A stretch of 64,000 bases of DNA, taken from Mucidula mucida (Eukaryota > Basidiomycota > Agaricomycetes > Agaricales > Physalacriaceae). The notes under the pieces were generated by a model. The model was given only the letters and a program-made list of their open reading frames with translations, searched no databases and was not told where the DNA came from. The stretch is taken from NCBI GenBank assembly GCA_015501055.1, contig JADNYV010000006.1:496001-560000 (forward strand). The letters are read 5' to 3'. The stretch's first letter is position 1; every line of letters begins with the position of its first letter. Shown here piece after piece: positions 11,284-23,171 of this stretch. The translations under genes were made by a program, and so were the position numbers.

Positions 11284-14200
11284 TCATTCATCTTTTTCTA
11301 TCTGCACGTCACCGAGAGCGCGGACGGTCGATGCTCTGACAATAGTTTCCGGGCCCTCGTATTCTAGCTCCTCTGGGATCTCATCTGGATTAATGGCGAG
11401 CCCGAGACAGGTCTTGAGGAGAACGAGAGCGCCCATCTTCGAACAAATTCTGTTACCCTCCTTACAGGACGGACTTTGTACACCTGTACATGTTTCAATG
11501 AGCCCGGAGCAGTCAGTAAAGGAAGCGCGTCGTACATCTTCTGCATCCCTCAGAACTCGTACAGTCACAAGTGGACACAGCCTCGTGGGCCTTGCAGAGT
11601 AAGTCATGGACTGCGTAGAGCTCATCAGTACGCGCTCTGGAGCGGTCTGTAGTGGAACGGACCGTGGTCAAAGGCTTTGGCAGTCACGCTGCCTCCTTGA
11701 CCAACAAAATCGCAGAAGATAAGCCTGAGAATGTTTGCTTCAGTCGCGTGCTTATGAAGGAGCCCGAGAAACAGAATACCTAGAAGGGCGTTTCCGTTGT
11801 GTCTCTTCCTTCTTCATCTTCTCTTTCTCTTCCGCTTTACACTCCGTTCGAAGGTCTTGGGCCAAAGCGAACCGATTCAGGAACGCATGCTCCGCACTGT
11901 GAATGGCAGCTGCAGGTTTGATGCCCTTCATTCGCAGAAGCTCAAGCGCAGGTCTTGGGATGTCAAGCCACATGCCCATAGTGTCTTGCTGCCATGGGTC
12001 ATTATCGATTTCGACGGCATCGAGAATCTTGTTATTCCTTCAAGAACTTTCAAGAACAGCTCGGGGAAGGACGATCATGCGTACCGAACTTTGAAGAATC
12101 CTGGGAGAAAGATTCAATGGAGCTGACGAAGAGTGGCAAGCATGTTGCGTACCGAATACATGCACGCTGACCTCGACGACTGAAGACAATTTATTAGTTT
12201 ACGACTTCGCAACGGAGTTGTCCACCTACCCCCATAATATGCAAGGACAGAAGACCCTCGGATTTCCCGAATTCGATGTGTCTGCATCGCATTTACGTCT
12301 CTGCGAAGCTTGAGCGTCTGGAGAATGTCAATCTGAGGATCGGCTCACGTGAAATCCCTGAACGCAGATGTAAAGTATCTCTGACAAGTCGTTTCGTACG
12401 TCGCTCACCTTGGCAAGGTTATCCAATTGACATCCGCCTTACAGAGACAAGCTGTCTTGCTAGTGTGACAGACTTTTTTCACCTGATACAGGCCAGTCAG
12501 TTTTCCAAAGTGTGAGGATGAAGAATGGACTTACAACAAAAGTTTGCCCCTGATGGAGAAACTAGAAACGACCTTAGTGAAGTAGCTAATGGTGTCAAGA
12601 CAAAAAGACAGACTACACCGCCTTCGTAGATTTCAAAAAGCACGCGGGAGACCTCCATTTCCTCGAGAATACGATGATTCGCAGTTGTAGCATCAAGAAT
12701 CACATATGTCTCCTCTTGCACTCCACCTGAGGAAACATCAATATATAGTGAATGTGAGTGAATGTCGTCGTACGTATAGCGATGTATTTTGATGGATAGG
12801 GAAGAAACTTCGTGTAAGTGTGGTACCTACGTCGACGCTTAACAAACTGGTATCGCACGTCAAAGGAACAGACTCACCATCCGTCATCATCCACAGTCAA
12901 GCGTGTGCGGCAGATTTCTCCCAAATGGGGCCCAAAGTATACCTCGTCTTTTAGCGATATGGGCATCTCATTCGCCGCGCATTGAAGATGAGCTACGCGA
13001 CGGTCATTAGATATCGCCATGCTAGCTAACATTCGATACAGTACCTTCTAATGTGATCTTGCTTTCGAGGTCTATGACTAGGTCGTCGGGCTCCTTGTCG
13101 AAGACTTCGTCAGGATGTTGAACGTAATATTGATCGATAGGTAGAGCCTCGGCTACTAGGACTGTCAAAGCATCGCGCGATCGTCTGCCGGCTCGACCGC
13201 TTTGCTGCCGCTGAAGGTACGGAAATGGTTAACGAACGGGCTCGGAAACGTTCAGCCACTCACGAGGCTTGCAACGTTCAGAGGAAAGCCCAACATAAGA
13301 ACAGCATCCAAGGCACCGATGTCTACGCCCAGCTCAAGGGCGTTGGTGGCAACAATACCCAGCAGCTTTCCACTGAACGCCTCGCGTTCAATTTCACGGC
13401 GATCCTAGCTCGTAGTCAGTACGGCAATTTCGCGGAGCCTCAAATTTGAACATACTTCGGGTGAATAACCTAAGAAGATGAAGTGAATATCAGACTATGA
13501 TTAAACTCAGAACATCTAAGCAATTACCTCCCCGATACGGTTTCACTCTTTCCAGAATGTCCAAACGTCCTTTGGACACTAGATGTACCCGCATAGTCTT
13601 CATGACCTGCGAACGCAATCAGACCAGCAGGTCGGCTGTGGAAGGCCCCCGAATTACCAGTTCACATGCTTTCCTGAACTAGACGACGCTTCAGATGTGA
13701 GCATGAAAGGTACGGTTGAAGCTCTACTTTACAGAACAAGATAACACGAACACCGTGTTTCATGAGGTGCACCATCAAAGTGACTGCCTCTGTTACAGGG
13801 CTTTCGCGCCCCAGATTAGGCGCCTCTGGATCCGTAGACGAAGGCTGCCAGATCACGAAATTCTTCTCGCCTCGTGGCGCGCCATCCTGGGTTACGACTT
13901 CTATGTTAGTCGCATCGATACCAAAAACGCGTTCCATGTGCTGAAGAGGGTTTGAAATGGTGGCGCTACACGAAACAAATCGGATCCTCCGATCTTACAA
14001 GCGCTTCTCAGTGAAGGATTAGAACAGTATGCTAGAAGGGACACACTTCCTATAGCAGCGCAGATACGGCGAAACCGCCGCAGTATAAAGGCTACGTGGC
14101 TGTAGGTGGATTAGCTTTTCGCAAGAACGAGCACCGACGCGTCCCTAAGTACCTTCCAAATAGACCTGTATAATAATGCAATTCATCGACAACAAAGACC

Positions 14201-16112
14201 TGCGTTGACTGATGAGATTCGTGCCGTTCCTCTTGGAGGTACCGACTTTGAGCCGCTTCAAAAAAGGTCTCCAAGCATCCTCCTGGGGCAAAATCGAAGC
14301 ATGAATCATGTCCTTTGCAATAGGAAGTTAGATCTAAATCTAAAAAGTAGAGCCTGCAACTGACGAAGTTCGTGAGTATCACAGATACCGACTCTCGAAT
14401 CGCTGTAGCACCGCGGTGAGCAATGTTCCGAGGACCTTTAAGCTGACGTACCTTTCCGCTCCTGCTGTGGCGTATCGCCATCATACGTTGCGACCTGATA
14501 TGTCGTAAGACAAACCATAATACAACTGGTGAACTCGGAGCATACCTTGATATCTGTAAGGCCAGGACAGGCTTGTATCAAACGCTCAAGTGCAGCCTTT
14601 TGGTCTTGCGCAAGAGCCTGGAAACCCTTAGTAGCACATCGCAAGAGACCGTCCTGCACATACTTTGGTAGGGTACACGAAAATTGCTGTCGCATCGTGA
14701 TCTACTTCCAGATAACGCAGCAAGGGGACCTGGTAGATAACACTCTTGCCCGACGCCGTGCTAGTAGAGACAATAACATCCTTTCCCCGACCAATAGCGT
14801 TGATAGCAGTCACTTGATGAGAGTAGAGAGAAGTGATTTTGCGGGAATTGTTCAAAGCCGTTAAAATGGAATTGGACATTTCGTGATCCAACGTCAATTC
14901 TTGATCATGTTCTGAGATCCGGCACTTGGAGACGGAGAAAAAACTGACCCGTCTCGCCTGACTTGGCAGCGAAAATCTTATGAGTACATATCTGATCTTT
15001 ATACCAAGGCTGTTCTTGAATGTTCGTAAGGACGGCTTCAATGGAAGGACGATTATCCGGATCAGGTATTGGGAAGAAGGCTTCACTTTCTTCGACGTGA
15101 TTGGGATCAACCGGAACGTTATTGTGGGCTGCAGCTTGCAGTAGCAAGACGGGATCGCTCGAAGTAGAGCTAGCAAGTAAGAGTCTACTAGCCTTGAGGA
15201 ACATCCTTGATTATGACCCAAAGGACTTACTCGTTGACAGCTTGAACGAACCTCTTGTCTCGTTTGTCGATCAATCGCTTTGTAGACGCCGTAGAACGCG
15301 TAGGGGGGAGATGTAAGCTGCGTAGCAAGGCTATTAATTCCTCCTTTGCGAACTACAAAGGAAACCCAGTACCTGAAATTTGAAGCTTCTGCGACGCCAC
15401 CCTTCCAGTTGTCCACGAAGTCCAGGATCAAAACGTGCTCAGAAGAGTCAACTTTATCCGCAATAGAGAAATCTGGGTACTGCTCTCGTGAAGCACTTGA
15501 GCTTTGTTGAACAAGAAGCTCGTTTTGAGGAATGTAAGCAAACTTGATAACATCAGGAAGAAGAGCTCTGTCAACTATGAGAACCAGAGGGAACTCTTGG
15601 TGTTATCTCACTTCAACTCAGCCACTTTGGCCAAATCAAGTGGTCTGGATGAATGATTATAGTTTGGACAAGACAGCGTTTGAAACATATCGCACTGTTT
15701 GAGTATCTTCTCGACAGAGCTTCGAACGACGGGAAACGTGAGGGCAAGGTGTCGTCTGGACGTTACAAATGCTAGTACCGTGTTGAGAGCCTATACATAT
15801 CGCGTTAGACGAATGTGAATCCTGACGACGAGAGGCGTACTTTGAATATCTGGAAGTACCACCAGCAAGGTCAGACTCGGGCACCGCAGCTATAACGTTC
15901 AACTCGCCTTAAAAAGCTGCAGGCAAAGCACCGTCAGTGAGGTTACCAAGAAAACGACGTGACCGAACATTGTTGAAGTATTCAGGCCATTCAGGGGCTG
16001 TCTGCTTCACTTTCCCTTTCCCTTTCGCTTTACTTGGTGCTTTGCGTTTCTTGACAGTGCGTTCTGAATCGGGGTCTGCGTCCTGCGCGCGTTTTCTTTC
16101 AGAGCTTGACAT
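11284..16112 (-). CDS. HRQ1: HRQ1-type RecQ4-related DNA helicase
   Basis: Large helicase in about 30 short exons, start ATG at 16112, stop at 11284. The N-terminus is a basic KKRKAPSKAKGKGKVKQ nuclear-localisation-like stretch followed by WPEYFNN and ALNTVLAF. Helicase motifs in order: SLYSHQ, Walker A STASGKS, IFVYPTKALAQDQK, DELHYY (motif II), VSCSAT (III), ILFCK, ATNALELGVDIG and QSGRAGRRSRD (VI). The C-terminal DUF1998 region has MGMWLDIPRPALELL, AAAIHSAEHA and four cysteines in CDCTSSEGCRRC. Hrq1 is a 3'-5' helicase in interstrand crosslink repair and telomere maintenance. Two introns appear to use GC donors (15907-15791 and 14957-14912). Micro-exons of 14 bp (13456-13469, giving GYSPE) and 16 bp (12085-12100, giving GFFKVR) are required to keep the family sequence. 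For the first GC intron an alternative model uses a 9-bp exon at 15841-15849. Exact borders of some exons near 12.2-12.4 kb are uncertain. Confidence 0.88.
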
Positions 16113-16334
16113 TCGCGTTATGGTGGAAGACAGACAAGATCGTCTGGTCCTAATTTGGAAAGAGGACAAATTATCAACTCCGATCCGGCACTTTATAGTA
16201 CGGCGCGCGCCTTGCGGTACAGTAAATTGTGTGGAGAAGAGACTGGGCAGTGTAAGGCAGAAGCGTGACTTGATTGAAGACGTGGCACGATAGAACAAAA
16301 TGACAACAAAGGGGGAAATGGAGCGCTTGAACAT

Positions 16335-17437
16335 TCAAAGATACAACGACGAACAAAAAATAACAGTATTGGGACGCTCAAGTAACTCAAGTGCCTTTTC
16401 AAATTTTTTCTGCAACTCGGAATTCCCGATGACTTGGAAGGCGGATATCATCTGGCGAAGCAGCTCTGCGAGTCGTCTGAACACTCGAATTAGACTACCC
16501 TCAAACATATCCGTAAGCTGGAAAAAGTTTTTAGCGTACCACCACAGAGGAATTTGAGTCCCATACCTTGAAGGTCTCCGTAAAGGACCCTCCTCCACAC
16601 CAGCACATGACGGCCTCCATCATTTCTACGCGAAAGGACGAAACATACGTATTCTCATCAATAACAAGTTTCGATTCGTTGGAGACCTTGGCGATGCGCC
16701 GTGCTTGCTCTTGAAGGATTTGCAGCGGCGCAGCCAACTCTGACGTGATGTTGGTCGGCTTCTCGCTCTACACCATAACGTGAGAGGTGTGCACACGTGA
16801 AAGCGAAAATGGCAAACCTTTTCATCCAGCACACAACAGCTTAAAAGGTCTGCGCATTGTTCTGGTCTCAGTGTATTAAAGACACCGTCAAACAACAGAT
16901 TGGTGAGGAGCAGTTCGTCCCCAGTACTGATTTCGCATGCTACCCTGCCTTTGAGTTCTAGGATATCCGATTTGATGAAGTCTAATCGTCGTAGAACGCG
17001 TTTTCGACTCTTCAACTCGTCGTACATCACTGTCTTATGGATCGCTTTGATCTGCTGTTCGAGAGTACGAATGCGTTCTTGACACTCGAGTTTCTTGGAA
17101 TACAGCGTGTAGAGCTCCGGAAGCCGCGGATCCGCATGGAGCGGATTAGCGAAGAGTTTCGATTCCAAAGCTTCAATTTTCTCGTCAGTTAACAGTGAGC
17201 ATAGGGGGGTTGAGATACCTGGATGAGTTCTACAAACTTATCGTCTTGGATGCCCATGTCTTCAACGGGATCGAGGAGTGGTACGTTTTTGTATAGATCG
17301 ATCAAGTCGCGCACCATTACTGTTGATAGGACGTCTTCAATTTCTCCGCTGTCTATGAGTGCTTTCACTTTCCGAAAAATCAGTCCCTGTGTGGCCTGGA
17401 GTCCTACGATACTCCTGATCTTCCTCTCCCTCGCCAT
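16335..17437 (-). CDS. 5'-truncated Mtr4-like helicase, C-terminal DSHCT domain only
   Basis: Four exons (17437-17219, 17180-16818, 16767-16567, 16517-16335), all phase 0, give 321 residues. From VPLLDPVEDMGIQDD to the end the product follows the C-terminal third of Mtr4, the exosome-activating Ski2-like RNA helicase: FANPLHADPRLPELYTLY, DELKSRKRVLRRLDF, LKGRVACEISTGDELLLT, QARRIAKVSNESKL, TDMFEGSLIRVFRRLAELLRQ and the exact family terminus ERPNTVIFCSSLYL. RecA helicase cores, DEAD/DEVH box and most of the arch are absent, and nothing upstream to 18.1 kb supplies them. The first about 45 residues from the ATG at 17437 do not match Mtr4. The first intron is only 38 bp. This looks like a partial gene copy whose frames are still open; it could be expressed or be a recent pseudogene. 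It sits 222 bp upstream of HRQ1 on the same strand. Confidence 0.75.
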
Positions 17438-18276
17438 AGCGGCTAAAATTCTGGTTTCCTTCAATCCAACTCCAGCACAGGATGAATTGGACTAGACATC
17501 ATGGACTAGTTCAAATATTGATAAAAGCTGCAATCTCGGAGGTTATAACGTGACTGGTACATATGAGCACGACATTAGTCAGTTTTCAAGCATTCAAAGT
17601 TCACTAACAATTAGTCAGAGGCTCTAATCTGACAGGACGATCCTGTTAACCACAGAGCGTCGACTGTCGAAAAAGTAAGTTTTTCCCTTAGGCCCGAACA
17701 TGAACGACACAGTCTTGATTAGTGAGGACGTCTTTACAAGACTGCTTGCTGTCGGGGATCAGCGGGGCTGGCATGAATAGATTTCTTCCATGTGGTCCAG
17801 GACTGGAACGTCAAAATCGAACACCTGGAGGACATGATGTACGCATTCTAGCTTATCTTTCTAGATCCAAGTTGTTGACGCCTAACTCACAAGGTTCGAA
17901 CTTCGAAGTTCAATGTACACTACACGACATGATGATGTCAAGATAGCAGCCAATCGAGGAATGTGGCACCTACGCAATACAGTAAGGCGGACCGCCATAA
18001 TACAGCGGCATCTTTTGAACCCCGATGAAATGAATGGACGCGATCACTCCCGACTCTGTGTTTCGATGGAGCGTGTGGTCTCATAAGGCTACGCACGACT
18101 CGAATCACACGAAGGATTATACTATGAAGCCTGTTCAATTAATACGTCCGAAATTATGCGATAATAATAAGGATGCGAGGTGAAGATGCGAAAGGTATGA
18201 TGCGAGGATGGCTGCGGGCAGTGCGGAAGGGGTATAGGGTGGTATGCGGACGTGAGAGGAGCGAAGCCAAGAAGGC
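17438..18276. other. Gene-free stretch upstream of the Mtr4 fragment
   Basis: No conserved coding sequence on either strand, in particular no Mtr4 N-terminal remnants. A 14-bp perfect palindrome centred near 17903 (GAACTTCGAAGTTC) is the only local structure noticed; it may be chance. Confidence 0.45.
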
Positions 18277-18840
18277 TCATGACATCGCTCGACGACGGAG
18301 AACCTTTTTAACCCTTCGGCGAACTCGGAATGCACCTACGCTCATGGCGAACGATATGGTTTGGAGCTGCCTCTTCATTGCTTCGGAACACGACAAATCA
18401 CTCTTCTTCTTCTCCTCAGCATCTTCTGAAACTTCCTCGTCCGACGAATAATCCTCTCCTTCAACCTCGGACTCTTCCTCGTCCCCCTCCATGTATGATT
18501 CCAATGATTTCTGCCGTTTCACGTGATTCTTGCGTGATTTATGTGCGTCGAACGAAGGGAGCGAGGATTGCGGTGATGAGGAGATGGGTGGTGATGGATA
18601 GTATCTGGGACTACCACTGGTAGACCGGTTAAGCGAGCCAGAGCGTCGCGTGGGAGAGAAAGGGTCGACGTATTCCTCCTCGTCCTCCGTAGTAGAGGAC
18701 GATGTGCTAAACGTGGAGTACGACGCGACCAAGGGAAAGTGTCGATAATCTGGATCGTGCATGTTACCCTTGCGGTCTATATAGACGCGTGGTTGAGTTG
18801 TCTGCTTCGAGCAGTAGCTGGGATCCAGGATGCTCTGCAT
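18277..18840 (-). CDS. Hypothetical Ser/Glu-rich protein with HDPDYRHFP motif
   Basis: Intronless 187-residue frame with an ATG at 18840. The N-terminal part QPRVYIDRKGNMHDPDYRHFP looks like a conserved short motif. The middle is Ser/Pro-rich and low-complexity. An acidic block EGDEEESEVEGEDYSSDEEVSE is followed by a basic C-terminus FRVRRRVKKVLRRRAMS. No known domain is evident. The charge pattern suggests a nuclear or scaffold protein, but no function can be assigned. The absence of introns is unusual in this window but fits a short gene. Confidence 0.6.
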   Translation of the reverse strand: MQSILDPSYCSKQTTQPRVYIDRKGNMHDPDYRHFPLVASYSTFSTSSSTTEDEEEYVDPFSPTRRSGSLNRSTSGSPRYYPSPPISSSPQSSLPSFDAHKSRKNHVKRQKSLESYMEGDEEESEVEGEDYSSDEEVSEDAEEKKKSDLSCSEAMKRQLQTISFAMSVGAFRVRRRVKKVLRRRAMS

Positions 18841-21215
18841 GATGGCGACGCTGTGAGATGGGGGGTAAACCCAAGTGTATTCATCCGGGACTTTATATAC
18901 AAGGTTGATTCAGATCAAAGGAGCCGTTTAGGAGGGGAACCTTTGCGGTAAGCTACGCGCCGTCCAATCTCAGTTGCCGTAATCACGATCCGAGCCGGTT
19001 CACTCGCGTCCTCTTTCATTTTTGGAGCTTATGCTCCTCGAAGCATACTAGCAGCCTTGTGTCCTCGTACGATCCAATGTATTCTGTTCTCCTCTATTCA
19101 TTCCTATGACGCGATCCTTAACTCTGTGGGGAAGGTTATCGCTATCACATCTTGCTTAGGGTTTCGGGGAAAGCACTCGCCTCAACACTCGGTGTATAGC
19201 TGCTCTCCCTCGATCAATGAGTCCCCGACCAATCCATCAAACTATGAAGTACCCGCCGCCCGCATACATCCGAGTCGCATTTCCTCAAGGAGACAAGCGC
19301 GACACAACATGTATCATATCTGAACAATCTGCTTTGTTAGACTCGAAGGTTATAGTAAAGCCCGTCTTGAATGTCTTGTAAAGTCTAACTGGAACAACTC
19401 TGTCTTCCCGGCGATGTCCAGTTTACGCGTTCTAATTTATATACTTTCTCTTGCTAGAACCTTTCTTGAATACTTTCCCGTCCTGTCTGCGCCATCTGAT
19501 TTGCCGCATACCTTGTTCTTTAGCTTCAATTGATTTTTTGTGGCGCATGTCGTCTGAAAGAACTGTATCGTTCTGCATTGTGCCTTGTGTACTGACCTTC
19601 TCCACCACGCGGGAATGTGTTGACAAATGTCAAGGATCAACAAAGACCTGTCTTGTCACTGTCATCTCTAAAAGGGATGTATCAGGACTCCGTTTCTCGA
19701 AGTATTGGACGTGCTTGAGGGAGCAAAGAGACTCCGTAAGCCATCGTATATGTTCGTTAGCGCATAATGAACAAGCACAACAGAAGCATCTGTACAACGG
19801 TGGAAAAGTAAGAAGTAAGAGTCGAAAGGTAATCGATAACTATCGAGTGACCAATGCTCGGTCAGTAGCATGGATGAATTGAAGGAGCGAACTTCGTAGA
19901 GAATGATTGCAAGAATTGATAGCCAGCGTCCTGCCTTAGACCGTACGAACGAGTGTCATTTTCGACAGAAGGCGTTCTTAACGCGACTCCATCCTCTCTC
20001 CATCGGTTCGTCCGCAGTGTAATCATTGATCACAGGGCAGAGGGGCACGATATCTGGCGCGAACGATGGGCCTGTCAAAGACCCCTACGCGAACTTCCAC
20101 GGTAAGGCCTTCTCTGCACAAGCACTGATCAGCGGCGTAAGGAGGCGTGTCGGTGTCTTCGGACGACATGCCAATAATAATCCTGAGCTGGACGCGTCGT
20201 GGCATGAAGCTAAACTGTGTAGCAAATTATACGAGCCGAAAACGTGTTGGAGAATAGCGTCGAATGGGATTGGACGCGTCAGTTTCGAGAATTCCGGATT
20301 GCCACCAGCCGACAGGTTCAAGCTTATAATGATGGAGTATATTTCGAGGACGAGGGTCATATAAAGGGACGAGCCCCAAAGTTGGGGAAAAGAGTCTCTA
20401 CTTCTTCGGCTCCAACGTCAAACTCATAGAAGGGGTTGACATGTGCGGGGATAATCCAGAAGCAGAAGGACGTATTCTTTAGGATCCGCTGTGAGGGCCA
20501 AGTAACGCCTTCTGTACATAGATGTTCAAGATTGAGAATCTCGGAATTGGTCGGGTGAAGCGAGGCAGGACCTCCGTATTCGCGTCGTCGACGGCAAGAG
20601 TGCAGAGTGATGACAGAGCATATGCGCAGCTATTCCTCAAAGTACCCCAGACCTGGGACTATAACGCGTCCATCATCCATCGCTCCGGATTCGAAACCAG
20701 GCGCCACGGCAAAAGATCCCCGATATATCTCCCGTTGAAGGTGGTCACTCTACGTATCCATGCGGGGTATTGAAGTAGGCGTATGTGTTTCCATTTGGTG
20801 TGTGAGCCGCAACGTATGGATCGCGGCAGACGTTTAGGATAGGTCCTGGGAGGAAGCACGCTAAACCGCTTTGTTGACTAGAGTGAGTTGGTAAAGAAAC
20901 CGCGTTGGAATGGTCAATTGCGTGGCGTATCAGCTTCTCCACATATATGATACTGGATCAAGATGATCGTCAGAGAAGGTTCTGAGCACCTGTGCGGCGG
21001 GCCCAGATACTGAACATTGGAACGCGTACAACGGCGTCAGTGCTCAGCTGAGCTGCAGACTTGGGGGTGAGGAATGACGGCCTGTTTGATGGTGTGAAAT
21101 CTAAAACTGTTCCTTGATGCCATGGCCAGTTGATGGCGTCGTCAAGTACTATGCCCACGATACCTTGTTCTTAACCTCTTAGCACTTGTATTTTTATTAT
21201 CTATACCCACTCACC
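18841..21215. other. Long intergenic region with possible minus-strand coding remnants at 20.0-21.2 kb
   Basis: The first 1.1 kb shows nothing. Between about 20.0 and 21.16 kb the minus strand contains several consecutive protein-like blocks in shifting frames, such as DDAINWPWHQGTVLDF, VCRDPYVAAHTPNGNTYAYF, TGDISGIFCRGAWF and YDPRPRNILHHYKLEP. Stops fall between blocks, and I could not join them with introns or recognise the family. The last 50 bp are the promoter of the ADF-H gene. Confidence 0.4.
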
Positions 21216-23171
21216 ATGGAGAACATCCAGGACTACGACGGCATCCTAGCCGTGTACAACGCTATTGTCGATGGGGAGGATACGAATTGGTGAGTCGCTA
21301 TTCAAATATATAGCTCGCGGAAGCTAATCGCGTGGGCGCAGGTTGCTTTTGGAGTACGGCGACAACGTGAGGACCGCTGTATTGCAATCGTTGCCAGTCT
21401 GAGCTGACCATAGGACGAAATCTTTTTGGTCGCGCACGGTTCGGACGGGCTGTCTGGCCTGAAATCAAGGATTTTAGGCGACGAGACGGAGCAGGTGTAC
21501 TTTGGATTCTATCGGGAGGAAATCAAGGCGAGGCCGGGGTTTGTAGTGGTCAACTACATTCCACCGTCAGTCTCGGGTGTCCGGCGCGGTGAGCATTGCT
21601 GGCTATCTTGTGGGTTGGCAATTCAATCTTTCACAGCGCGGGCACTAGTGCATTCCCGGCGAATCACGAGTGGGTTTACGAGAGTGCGTAAAGACAAAAA
21701 AGTGATTGTGACGTACAGATTGCTCATTGTTCTCGGTGTTATTGTTCTTAGGAGGAACACGCATCCCTAACAGTGGACCATCTATCCAACCTGACCCCGA
21801 CAGCGGTGCACCAAGCCGTGCTTAACCCGGAATCAACACATTTTATTCAAATGGAGCGGGGTACACCATCGCCCACGCCTTCGGACAGCCAGACTGCAAC
21901 CAGACGCTCTCCCAAAGCGATAAGACTAGAGCCTGTACGCCGGTCGTTCACGGAGACCTACGCGCCGGACAAGATACCACCACATATGCAGAAGACGGGA
22001 AGCCTCTTCTCCAGCCTTTTACGCCGCAAGGGACGCAAAGATGCCATCTCTGAGGACGACGAGCCACTGCCTCCACCGCCGCCACCGCCACCACCCAAGG
22101 ACATGCGCGGCCGACAGCGCCCCCAAGCGCTTACATCTATGCCCCACAGACGCAGCATTTCAGAGTTTGCCATGATCTCGCACGAGTCGGATGGGAGCAG
22201 CTCAGATGATCAGGTCATGGTCGAGCATCCCTCTCCTCCCCGCTTCTCCCCGCCTGTTCTCGAGGCCAAATGGAACGCCAACGCCACTACCACCGTCATC
22301 GCTGACCCCGCAGAGCGAGCTAGACGCAGGCAGCTCGCACGTGAGCAGAAAGAATTGGAGGAGCAGCAGGCGTTGGAGGAGGAGGCAAAGAGGCAGTATC
22401 AGAATCGCTTGCGCAAAGAGGAGATGTTGAGGCAGGAGCAAGAGGAAGAGCAGAATCGGAGAGTGTCCCTGGAGAGAGAGTTGAAGCGCAGCACCGAGGC
22501 GCGGAGGAGAAAGGAGCAGCAGGAACGGGAGGAGGAGGAAAGGAAGCGTAGGGAGATCGAGCAACGTAAGAGGGAGACTCGACAGAGGAAACTAGAGGAG
22601 CACAAGCGATTGGAGAGCTGGCGCCTTGAACAAGCAAAAATAGCCGAGCTAGCTGACCAACGCGAGCAAGCTCTGAAACGCCGCGAGACCAACGAACGCA
22701 AGAAGAAGATTGCACAGGTCGAGGCAAAGGTCAAGAGCAACTCAAAGTCGGAGGATCTCGTCACTGGCTGGGTTACCATGCAGACGAGCGAGAATATTGT
22801 GTGGCGGAGGAGATATTATCGATTTATTGGCAACACACTCTTTTTGTATCGAAGTCCAAAGGTACTTCTTCTCAGCGCACTTCTTTCCTTGGAAACAAGC
22901 TGATGAGGTTTATAGGATATCAATCAAATTCTAGACGAGGTCAAGCTGCGTGGCAAAGTCACCGCCCTCAAGGAATGGAACGAGGGATATGAAGAGCTCA
23001 AGGCTATACCACATTCCTTTGCTATTGAATTCAACGATGACCGTGGTTCGTGGGCTATGTTTTGCGACCAGGAGGAGGAAAAGGTACGTTGTTCACGGGT
23101 TTGGAGGCCCTGTGCTAATCAGAGTGCAGATCAAACTATTGGGCTTGTTACATTATACAGCTGGTCTGTAG
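21216..23171 (+). CDS. ADF-H (cofilin/coactosin-like) - coiled coil - PH domain protein
   Basis: 546 residues from seven exons: 21216-21289, 21342-21366, 21414-21588, 21637-21683, 21752-22861, 22916-23083, 23130-23171 (sum divisible by three). Residues about 1-130 form an ADF homology domain of the coactosin/drebrin subtype (NWLLLEYGD, GFYREEIKARPGFVVVNYIPP, GVRRARALVH). A Ser/Pro-rich linker follows with an uninterrupted run of Pro (PLPPPPPPPPPPKD), then a 150-residue charged coiled coil of E/R/K/Q repeats (about 300-455). The C-terminus is a PH domain (GWVTMQTSENIVWRRRYYRF ... SWAMFCDQEEEKIKLLGLL). The architecture suggests an actin-binding protein recruited to phosphoinositide membranes, with the polyproline run able to bind profilin or SH3 domains. 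The role at endocytic or cortical actin is inference. Confidence 0.85.

Noticed and set aside
22202..22779. Long minus-strand open frames rich in Leu/Ser/Pro
   Set aside because: They are antisense to the Glu/Arg-rich coiled coil of the ADF-H/PH gene, whose codon bias keeps the opposite strand open.
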